In this document: piece after piece, positions 55,264 through 62,732 of the stretch
Layout: the number at the start of each line of letters is the position of its first letter
Numbering within the stretch: position 1 is the stretch's first letter
DNA from: WTFY01 sp026713925
GTDB taxonomy: Bacteria; Pseudomonadota; Gammaproteobacteria; UBA4575
Direction: 5' to 3'
Assembly: GCA_963662355.1 (NCBI GenBank)
Contig: OY759361.1
Span: 1 to 64,000 of the forward strand
DNA length: 64,000 bases
Program-made: the position numbers and the translations under genes
Notes under the pieces: generated by a model
Seen by the model: the letters and a program-made list of their open reading frames with translations, nothing else
The model's database searches: none
Told to the model about the DNA's origin: nothing

Positions 55264-55818
55264 AGCCCGTAAAACTGATAGCCTAATGATTATATTAGAA
55301 CAAGGGATGCTTGGAATAATTATAATATATCATTTTAATTCAATAGGTTAGATTAGTTTAGGCCATATAGTAAAAATGGGAAACTGTACCGTGAGTGTAC
55401 CGCGACATTGAAAAAAATTTTTATGCAAAAAACAACGCGATTATTAAGTTGACAATAACTCATGGATTGGTGTCTGAATGACAATCATACCAAGTCATAA
55501 AACATGTTGATCGAATCAACAAATGAGACACCTTTGTGAAATATTTTTCAGCACAAGGCTTTCAACAATCTGTCGCCTAGTCAGTAAGCAGTGTTGAGTG
55601 TGAGAACGAACTACTTCGATGCGGGGGGATATTGCGTGGCCTCTGTGTATTTCGATTTGGTGCAGATATCCTTAAGGCAGTCGAGTTCGTAGCAAGAAAC
55701 TTTTCTTGATCCTGGAAATCCCTGAATTTTTCGAACCGGGAGTTGAAACCAGATACTTTAAATAAGAGACAGCGCATATAACCTTGCAAAATTGAGGTAT
55801 TACTTCTAGAATGATAGG
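55264..55818. other. Leader of the tRNA-His island, no supported gene
   Basis: 555 bp of A/T-rich DNA. It holds a tandem TGTACCG motif (55386-55400) followed by ATG 55424 and a nine-codon frame (MQKTTRLLS, then TGA) that could be the relic of an integrase start. An operator-like inverted repeat GTTGAT-CGA-ATCAAC lies at 55506-55520, and a TTGACA at 55449-55454 has no good -10 partner. The promoter of the three-gene operon must lie here, but I cannot place it firmly. Confidence 0.5.
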
Positions 55819-57027
55819 ATGCTGACTCGAGAAGCCTTTGAGATAGTAAAAACACGTTTGGTGCAGTTTGATAGCGTAGCACTCATAGGCCCGCGGCAAG
55901 CGGGGAAGACAACACTCGCACGGCAGATTGCAGCTGAGTGGAGCAGCGACGCAAAATATCTGGATCTTGAGAATCCTGCAGACCGTCGTCTGCTAGACGA
56001 CCCCGTTGCATACCTCTCAACCTATGCCAGTCAGCTTGTCGTTCTGGATGAGGTCCACCGCGCGCCCGAGATATTCCAGGTTCTCAGAGGGCAAATCGAC
56101 GAACGTCGCCGTATGCAAGGAGAGACCGGGAAGTTCCTGATTCTGGGATCAGCATCTATAGACCTGTTGCGTCAGTCGTCAGAAAACCTGGCGGGTCGGA
56201 TAAGTTATGTGGAGTTGGCGCCGTTTACGATACAGGAGGTTTTGCACCAAGGCACACCCTCCGGGGACAGTTCGGCAAATGAGCTTGACCGCCTCTGGGT
56301 GCAGGGCGGCTTTCCTGCGAGTTATCTCCGCAACGATGAGAGCGTGAGTTTACGTTGGCGCACTGATTTCATCCAGACGTATCTAGAGCGAGATCTGCCG
56401 CAATTCGGTCTACAAGTTGCCACTGATCGTATGGATCTGTTCTGGCGCATGATTTCCAACGATCAAGGTGAACTGTTCAATGCACAGCGTTATGCGCGAT
56501 CCTTGGGCGTGAGCGGGCATACCGTTGTCCGTTATCTTGATGTTCTCCACAAATTGCTCATGCTTCGTGTGTTGCGACCCTGGTACGCCAACACAGGCAA
56601 GCGTCTCGTGAAGTCGCCCCGGCCGTATGTACGCGACAGCGGTATCCTGCACGCACTTCTGGGTCTGCGCACCATGGACGATCTCCTGTCTCATCCGGTG
56701 GCTGGAAAGAGCTGGGAGGGCTTTGTCATCGAAAATCTTGTAAGTGCCACTGTTGGGCGGGCAAGACCCTACTTTTATCGCACAGGTGCGGGCGCTGAGG
56801 CTGATTTGGTTCTCGAGTTCGCACCGGGCAAATGCTGGGCAATCGAAATCAAGCTGTCAAGTGCACCTACCGTTGACCGGGGGTTTTACAACGCAGCAGA
56901 CGATATCGGTGCAGAACGGCGGATTTTGGTTTACAAGGGAAAGGACCGGTTCCCCATGCGTCATGGCGTAGAGGCAATGCCGTTGCTTGAAGCCATGAAC
57001 GAAGTCAGTGCAGCGGTAACCGCATGA
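55819..57027 (+). CDS. DUF4143-type AAA ATPase with PD-(D/E)XK-like C domain (island gene A)
   Basis: 402 residues. The N-terminal AAA-type P-loop domain has Walker A LIGPRQAGKTTLARQ (about 23-37), Walker B LVVLDEVHRAPE (about 74-85) and sensor-1 FLILGSAS. A winged-helix-like middle (about 200-260) leads to the DUF4143 part: WEGFVIENLVS, then GAGAEADLVLE and WAIEIKLSS, the E, D and ExK pattern of the PD-(D/E)XK fold. Such ATPases are widespread, often single and of unknown role. Here the stop overlaps the start of the giant STAND gene (ATGA at 57024), implying a shared function. The ribosome-binding site is weak (GATAGG directly before ATG). Confidence 0.85.
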   Translation: MLTREAFEIVKTRLVQFDSVALIGPRQAGKTTLARQIAAEWSSDAKYLDLENPADRRLLDDPVAYLSTYASQLVVLDEVHRAPEIFQVLRGQIDERRRMQGETGKFLILGSASIDLLRQSSENLAGRISYVELAPFTIQEVLHQGTPSGDSSANELDRLWVQGGFPASYLRNDESVSLRWRTDFIQTYLERDLPQFGLQVATDRMDLFWRMISNDQGELFNAQRYARSLGVSGHTVVRYLDVLHKLLMLRVLRPWYANTGKRLVKSPRPYVRDSGILHALLGLRTMDDLLSHPVAGKSWEGFVIENLVSATVGRARPYFYRTGAGAEADLVLEFAPGKCWAIEIKLSSAPTVDRGFYNAADDIGAERRILVYKGKDRFPMRHGVEAMPLLEAMNEVSAAVTA

Positions 57028-60000
57028 ACACTGAAGCCCATTACATCCCGCGAAAGCTGTCCTTGGGTGATAAGGAACCAAAGACCCACATCGATGAAGA
57101 TGCCCTGTTGGCAGAATTTCAATGCCCCCTGGTCATTCTGGGTGACCCCGGAATGGGCAAGACGCGTCTGTTGAAAAAACTGGACACCTCAGACAGCTGT
57201 CAATTCATCCGCGCCACGAGTTTTCTTAGACAGCCTGACGACGAAATTCCGGAAAACAAAAGGCTGGTGATCGATGGTCTGGATGAAGTTGCTGCAATGG
57301 AAGAAGGTGACCCGCTTCATAATGTCCTGAAAAAGTTGATTGCTTGCGGAAGGCCGCCGTTTATCATTTCATGTCGGGTAGCCGAATGGCGTGGCGGGAC
57401 TGCTAGACTCGACATTGCAGATGACTATGGCGAAGCGCCACAGGTATTGCATCTCGAACCGCTTACGGATGAAGAAGCGATTGATGCCCTAGCTGTTGAG
57501 GTTGACTCGCAGCGAGCGAGAGATGCAATCCATCACTTGAACCAGGCCGGCCTGAGCAACTTCTTTAAAAACCCGCTGACCCTTAAATTTGTAACTGCCA
57601 TAGTTAAAACAGAGGACAACGTCCCTGACACCAAAGCGGACCTCTACGGGCATGCGGTGGCTAACTTGTGGCAAGAGCGCAATCAACGTCAATCCCATAA
57701 GACACTGGCTAAATTGTCACAGGATGAGGCTCTGGGTGCAGCCGGTGCAGCAATGGCTGCCATGCTGATTACTGGGAAGGAAGGCATAACCAAAAATAAG
57801 GCTCCAGATGTTGAAGAAGCCCTTTGTGTTTCAGACCTCTCCAGCGTGGCAGAGTTTACTGTCCTCAAAGCCGTCTTGGGAAGCAATCTATTCCACACCG
57901 ATATTTCAGGGCCCTCAGAAGCAAATCGCTTTATGCCGCTGCATCGCACGGTAGCTGAATTCTTGGGTGCGCGGTGGCTAGCACGTGAAGTGGAAAACAA
58001 GGGTAATCCAAATCAGGTCGCCCGGCGACTCCTGGGCCTTATATCTGCTGAGGGTGCTGTTCCTGCCTCGCTTCGCGGTTTGCATGCGTGGTTGCCCAAA
58101 TTCAGCCCTGAACGCCTTGGACCGAAAGCAATCGATCAGGACCCATATGGCATCCTGCGTTATGGAGATGGCCAAAATCTGTCTGCTACACAGGCGAAAC
58201 AAATCATACGAGGGCTGAGACAACTTGCCGCTTTCGATCCTTTTTTCCGGGACGATTGGTGGCATGGCATACCGCTACAGGGATTAGCACATTCAGAATT
58301 GACCCAAGAAATTTGCGAGATTATCCGTGATGCAGATGAACCCATGCATCTTCGATCCTTGTTACTTGAGGCATTAAAGGGAAGCGAAATTGCAAAGGGG
58401 CTTGAATCTGAGTTAGAAAAAATTATGTTGGATACCGATCGTATCTATCACGAACGCTACGTGGCGGGTGAAGCGATACACAGTGTAAAAGACAGTGCTT
58501 TTGATTGGATCGCAGCATTGGATCAACTGGTTCACTTGAGTGATATGAATTCAACCCGCCTGGCCATCGAATTGGCTTGCAGAATAGGAACCGAAGAACT
58601 CAACGACAAGCTGATTACACATATGGTCATAGTCCATGCAGGCATCCTGGATAAAGAGACCATAGATAGGGGCTATCGAGCCGACGGGGCACTTTCGTTG
58701 TTAGCACGAGAAATTCCAATAAGTCAGATCAAGGCACTGCTCGATGAACTGACAAAAGCAGTGTTGCCCTTTCATGATCCCGAAACATGGTGGGATAAGG
58801 ATGGCCGCAAGGGCTGGACCAATCTTTCCTATTTCTCTGATCATCTGATCTCGCGGCAGCTTGAACATGATCCTGCCTCGGTTGATCCGAAACAGCTTTG
58901 GGAGTGGATGCGTTCTATATGGCGTGGGCGGGATACCCTTAATCAAGAACACAAGGTTGTAGGCGATGTAATTCGTCAGAACGATCAATTGCGCGTTGGT
59001 GTTCAACGTTTGGCACTGTTCGTTCCAGGCACTGAAGAGGACTTTTTTTTACGCAATTTGTATTTAGAAGATTTGTCCGAAGCACTTTCCGTGACCAGGG
59101 ACAACAATGATGCGCGTATCCATCTTTCCGAGCTGGTTGCACGAGGCGATACTATTGAGCGTGCGCGGTGGATTGCACTTGTTGGCTTGCTTAGAGGAGA
59201 AGATCGTCTGATACCGAAGGACATCCAAAAGATAGCCAGGCCTTTTGCTGAGGATGACAAGGAACTGATCGATTTTCTTACCAAGAAACCGAAGATCCCG
59301 AAGCGTAGCGAATCTGAGAAAAAATGGCGCCGACAGATACAGTATCGCAAGCAACGTGAGCGGAAACATACCGAGAAAACAGGTGCGGATCATACTGAAC
59401 ATCTTGATGAGGTGCGTCGTGGTGAGTTCAAATGGATCTTTAATCCCGCCTGCGCCTATCTCGGTTTGTTTACCGACCTGCCGAAGGATTGTGAGCCATC
59501 AAATCGCATCGCGACCTGGCTTGGGAAAGACATCAGGGATGCGGCCCTCATTGGCTTTGAAGCAGTCCTTCACAGAGACGACTTGCCATCTGCAAAACAG
59601 ATCGCTGAAGCCTATGCAAAGTCTCAGGTCTGGCACTTTGTCAAGCCTATGTTAGCTGGTGCCTGCCAACGATACCTGAATGGACAAGACTTCAAAGATT
59701 TACCGACTGAAGTGTTGTCATCATTAGCCATCGCTATTGAACATGAGTTCTCAAGTAGAGGAGAGCAATTCGATGGATTGCAGGAAAAGTTGGTTGCTCA
59801 ACTTCGAACGAATCCAGATACCTATGAGGCACATATTCGGCAAAAATTTGAGCCCATGTTGGCAGCAAAACAGCCACACATAATCGGGCTTTATCAATTT
59901 GTCAGGCAGGATGTAGAGCGCCCCCAATCGACACAGCTGAGCCTGGAGTGGCTGGAAAGCTTTCCTGATCTACCGCAGGAGGTTTTGCGTGAACTTACAG

Positions 60001-61109
60001 GTTGTATTATTCATGTAAGAGAAACAGAACAGAGCGATGCATGGCCTAGATTAGCCACAATTGCCGAACAGCGTTTAGCTCAATTGAAAACAACATCTGA
60101 TGAATACAAGTTGTGGCAATCGCTTCAGTTCCTACTTGATTTTGAAACCGCCATAAAAAACATTCCAACTATCACGCAGGAAAACCGTGATTGGCTTTGG
60201 TTTCTCACAAATAGTTTCTATGATCGCTATGAAAATAATAGCAAAGTGTCCTTGGACTCAAAGCTGCAACTTGAATGGATCGTCACTAATTTCAGAGCCG
60301 TTTGTCCCTACACCAAACGGCCGAGTGGCGTAACAACGGGTGTCACCAACCCCTGGGATGCAACGGAGTTGCTCAAGTGGGCAATTGATCAGATTGCAAA
60401 GGACCCATCGGACGAAGCAGTTCAAGCGCTTGTCAGACTTCGCAATATGCCGCATGACGATTACACAGTCATCACGCAAGCCGCAATTGCCAAGAATCAA
60501 CGAAAGCGTATGGAAGTGAGGTTTAAGAGCCCATCCCCTCATCAACTACGAGCAGTACTTGCTGACCAAACACCTCAATCTGCCGCCGATGTTCAATCAA
60601 TTGTATTGGACCAGATTTCAGCATTACAGGCTCGACTTCGTGGTGATGAATTGAATACGGTCAATAATTTCTATGATGACTGCGGAAAGCCCAAGACGGA
60701 GCCACAGTGTCGTGATCAGATGTTAATTGCGCTTGGCAAGTTACCGTTTGGGATCAAAGCCTCTATCGAGACGGCAATGCCACAAGGCAGGCGCAGCGAT
60801 GCGGCTTTCGTTTTTGGAAATATTGAAGTTCCGCTCGAAACTAAGGGGCAATGGCATAAGGAAGTCTGGACTGCTGCAACAACTCAACTCGATCGATATT
60901 ACTCTGTGAAGTATAAATCTGCGTCCAAGGGCATCTACATTGTATTCTGGTTCGGCGAATCGAAGTTGCCTGGGAAAAAGCTCAAACTACCTCCCAATGG
61001 TGCCCCCAAGCCACAAACGGCAGAGGACATGCGTCTTGGGCTGCAGGCTCTACTACCAATAGAGCGACGCGCTGATATCGCAATTTATGTTCTAGATCTC
61101 ACAAGGTAA
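57024..61109 (+). CDS. Large NACHT/STAND-like NTPase with C-terminal PD-(D/E)XK-like domain (island gene B)
   Basis: 1361 residues. A NACHT-like NTPase is at the N terminus: Walker A LGDPGMGKTRLLKK (40-47 core), Walker B LVIDGLDEVAAMEE (81-94), sensor FIISCRVAEW (113-122), then LEPLTDEEAIDAL, FFKNPLTLKFVTA and HRTVAEFLGARWLARE, all typical of NACHT helical subdomains. No effector domain precedes the P-loop. The long middle (about 350-1230) is helical and repeat-like, a probable sensor, with a very basic segment near 750-795. The last ~120 residues hold RRSDAAFVF (Asp-1259), VPLETKGQW (Glu-1272, Lys-1274) and TQLDRYY (Gln-1288), which read as a PD-(D/E)XK nuclease core. I infer sensing by the repeats and DNA or RNA cleavage by the C terminus. 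Its exact family is not known to me. Confidence 0.75.
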   Translation: MNTEAHYIPRKLSLGDKEPKTHIDEDALLAEFQCPLVILGDPGMGKTRLLKKLDTSDSCQFIRATSFLRQPDDEIPENKRLVIDGLDEVAAMEEGDPLHNVLKKLIACGRPPFIISCRVAEWRGGTARLDIADDYGEAPQVLHLEPLTDEEAIDALAVEVDSQRARDAIHHLNQAGLSNFFKNPLTLKFVTAIVKTEDNVPDTKADLYGHAVANLWQERNQRQSHKTLAKLSQDEALGAAGAAMAAMLITGKEGITKNKAPDVEEALCVSDLSSVAEFTVLKAVLGSNLFHTDISGPSEANRFMPLHRTVAEFLGARWLAREVENKGNPNQVARRLLGLISAEGAVPASLRGLHAWLPKFSPERLGPKAIDQDPYGILRYGDGQNLSATQAKQIIRGLRQLAAFDPFFRDDWWHGIPLQGLAHSELTQEICEIIRDADEPMHLRSLLLEALKGSEIAKGLESELEKIMLDTDRIYHERYVAGEAIHSVKDSAFDWIAALDQLVHLSDMNSTRLAIELACRIGTEELNDKLITHMVIVHAGILDKETIDRGYRADGALSLLAREIPISQIKALLDELTKAVLPFHDPETWWDKDGRKGWTNLSYFSDHLISRQLEHDPASVDPKQLWEWMRSIWRGRDTLNQEHKVVGDVIRQNDQLRVGVQRLALFVPGTEEDFFLRNLYLEDLSEALSVTRDNNDARIHLSELVARGDTIERARWIALVGLLRGEDRLIPKDIQKIARPFAEDDKELIDFLTKKPKIPKRSESEKKWRRQIQYRKQRERKHTEKTGADHTEHLDEVRRGEFKWIFNPACAYLGLFTDLPKDCEPSNRIATWLGKDIRDAALIGFEAVLHRDDLPSAKQIAEAYAKSQVWHFVKPMLAGACQRYLNGQDFKDLPTEVLSSLAIAIEHEFSSRGEQFDGLQEKLVAQLRTNPDTYEAHIRQKFEPMLAAKQPHIIGLYQFVRQDVERPQSTQLSLEWLESFPDLPQEVLRELTGCIIHVRETEQSDAWPRLATIAEQRLAQLKTTSDEYKLWQSLQFLLDFETAIKNIPTITQENRDWLWFLTNSFYDRYENNSKVSLDSKLQLEWIVTNFRAVCPYTKRPSGVTTGVTNPWDATELLKWAIDQIAKDPSDEAVQALVRLRNMPHDDYTVITQAAIAKNQRKRMEVRFKSPSPHQLRAVLADQTPQSAADVQSIVLDQISALQARLRGDELNTVNNFYDDCGKPKTEPQCRDQMLIALGKLPFGIKASIETAMPQGRRSDAAFVFGNIEVPLETKGQWHKEVWTAATTQLDRYYSVKYKSASKGIYIVFWFGESKLPGKKLKLPPNGAPKPQTAEDMRLGLQALLPIERRADIAIYVLDLTR

Positions 61110-62383
61110 TGAACCAGCCTGTTTCTCGTCGGTTGCAAGAATCATTGCATTCGGCATTCGAGAATTCTTCCTGTGTACTGTTGCTTGGCCCAAGGCAGGT
61201 CGGTAAGACAACATTGGCTCAGGAGTTTGGGGAAATGTACGCACCCGGTTGTACTTACATAGACCTTGAACAAGAAGATGCTCGTCAAATCGTAGAAAAC
61301 TTTGATGATTTCGCAGTAGGACAGAGGGGGAAGATCACTATTCTCGATGAAGCGCAATGCGCATCCGAAGTGTTCCCCAAGTTGAGAAATGCTCTTGATG
61401 CCCAAGCCCAGCAAGGATTGGACAGAGACCGGTCCCGCTGGCTAATTCTGGGTTCGGCAACCCAGGATCTGGAAGGGTTAGCCAACAGGAATCTCAGTGG
61501 ACGATTCAGACAATTGTGTTTGGCACCATTCGATTTGTTCGAGATCAAACCTCAACAATCATTGTTAACTTCTGAAGCTACAATTGACATGAGTTCTGAG
61601 GCAAACGCCGTCTTAAATACTGGAGAACATGCTAAGACTCATGATCTTGCACAACGTCTTTGGCTGAAAGGTGGTTTCCCACTTAGTTATCTAGCAGACG
61701 ATGACAACACGAGCCTTGATTGGAGACGTGACTACCTAAGGAGTATTCTAGGGTTTCAAACACCCGCACATGAAGCCAACGTTAGGGCAAATTTACTAGG
61801 TCGTCTTTGGGAACAGTTAGCGATAAGACAGGGCGAACCCTGTGATGTTCATCAGCTACCTGGGAGGCTCGGATGCAGAAAAAATGAATTGGAAGACCTT
61901 TTGTACTCTTTGGAGCATCAGAATTTGATCCGGGCTGTTCGTCCTTGGTCACAGAATTCTAGAAAGCGACTTGAACGCCAGCCTATCTGGTTCATCCGAG
62001 ACAGCGGGTTGCTTCATAGCCAACTTCGCCTTAAAGGGATTAACGATCTGCTGGTTAGTGAAATGAAGGGAAAAAGCTGGGAGGGCTTTGTTTTGGAGTC
62101 ATTGCTTGCATCAGTGCCACCCGAAACTGAGATCTTTTATTACCGTAACGATAAGCAGCAAGAAGCCGATTTTGTCTTGAAACTTTCTGCAAGTCGGTAT
62201 TGGGTCACTGAAGTAAAGTACAGCGCGACAAAAAGTGTTTCTCAAGGATTTTACCAGGCATGCGATGAGCTAAAGCCAGAACGTGAGTTCGTGGTTCACG
62301 GTGGCCCGGAAAGCTTAAGATCAGGAAACAGGGGGAAATTAGATCGGTTTTGCTTATCTGATGCGGTTCGCCAATTAATCTAA
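61109..62383 (+). CDS. Second DUF4143-type AAA ATPase with PD-(D/E)XK-like C domain (island gene C)
   Basis: 424 residues; ATG overlaps the previous stop by one base (TAATG). Walker A LLLGPRQVGKTTLAQE (about 23-38), Walker B ITILDEAQCASE (about 75-86), sensor LILGSATQDLEGL, then RDSGLLHSQLRLKG and the DUF4143 part with WEGFVLESLLAS, QQEADFVLKL and WVTEVKYSA (E, D and ExK). It is the same family as gene A but clearly divergent over its length, with a longer insert between the domains (about 150-185), so it is not a recent duplicate. Both keep their ATPase and nuclease-type residues, suggesting separate, non-redundant roles around the STAND protein. Confidence 0.85.
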   Translation: MNQPVSRRLQESLHSAFENSSCVLLLGPRQVGKTTLAQEFGEMYAPGCTYIDLEQEDARQIVENFDDFAVGQRGKITILDEAQCASEVFPKLRNALDAQAQQGLDRDRSRWLILGSATQDLEGLANRNLSGRFRQLCLAPFDLFEIKPQQSLLTSEATIDMSSEANAVLNTGEHAKTHDLAQRLWLKGGFPLSYLADDDNTSLDWRRDYLRSILGFQTPAHEANVRANLLGRLWEQLAIRQGEPCDVHQLPGRLGCRKNELEDLLYSLEHQNLIRAVRPWSQNSRKRLERQPIWFIRDSGLLHSQLRLKGINDLLVSEMKGKSWEGFVLESLLASVPPETEIFYYRNDKQQEADFVLKLSASRYWVTEVKYSATKSVSQGFYQACDELKPEREFVVHGGPESLRSGNRGKLDRFCLSDAVRQLI

Positions 62384-62399
62384 CATCATTTAGGGGCCA

Positions 62400-62504
62400 G
62401 TGCCTCATACACGCCCAAAGAAACCCGCCAAGAAGGATTTGGAGCGGAGGTTTAAGTTGAGAGTTGATAGTAAGGGTAAACCGATTATGGAGGAAGTGGA
62501 GTGA
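62400..62504 (+). CDS. Possible 34-residue basic small protein
   Basis: A GTG start at 62400 has AGGGG a few bases upstream, 17 bp after gene C stops. The product is basic, then acidic: PHTRPKKPAKKDLERR followed by FKLRVDSKGKPIMEEVE, and stops at 62504. The sequence is non-random in look (Lys/Pro-rich, then a beta-like VDSKGKP turn) but I do not recognise it. It may be a small regulator of the operon or the remnant of a longer gene at the island edge. Confidence 0.35.
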   Translation: MPHTRPKKPAKKDLERRFKLRVDSKGKPIMEEVE

Positions 62505-62560
62505 GGATGAGGTTGTCAACTTATGGGGATAGTTCCCAAATTTATAACATATTGATAAGT

Positions 62561-62606
62561 ATGGGGTGAGCGATGGGGATCGAACCCACGACCACAGGAA
62601 CCACAA
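62561..62606. repeat. Right att repeat inside intact tRNA-His
   Basis: Partner of the repeat at 55218-55263. It spans the tRNA-His 3' end (CCA at 62562-62564) to the anticodon loop. Being within a complete tRNA, this copy was presumably brought in by the element and keeps the tRNA functional. Confidence 0.9.
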
Positions 62607-62638
62607 TCCTGCGCTCTACCAACTGAGCTACGCTCACC
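62562..62638 (-). tRNA. tRNA-His (anticodon GTG)
   Basis: 77 nt with the extra 5' G typical of tRNA-His: acceptor G-GTGAGCG with CGCTCAC-C, D arm AGCTCAGTTGGTAGAGC, anticodon loop containing GTG (GGATTGTGGTTCC), T loop GGTTCGATCCC, encoded CCA. It is the attachment site of the island on its left. Confidence 0.96.
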
Positions 62639-62732
62639 ACTGGGGGACAAATGTTAACGCATGGAATGATAGACCTCCACCTGCAAATGCACACCGTGCA
62701 CCCGACAGGCAGCCCCTCGAAACGGGGGGCAA

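Larger units (their letters stand above)
55218..62606. mobile_element. tRNA-His genomic island carrying a three-gene candidate defence operon
   Basis: The element is bounded by a 46-bp direct repeat with one mismatch (55218-55263 and 62561-62606) that equals the 3' part of tRNA-His from the anticodon to past CCA. The intact tRNA stands at the right end. Inside, the DNA is clearly richer in A/T than the flanking core genes. Apart from a possible 34-codon frame, the content is just three coupled genes. No integrase, transposase or conjugation gene is present, so it must be moved in trans or be fixed. Confidence 0.8.

Noticed and set aside
55577..55899. Minus-strand frames in the island leader
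   Set aside because: No ribosome-binding site, no recognisable sequence, and they overlap the start of gene A.
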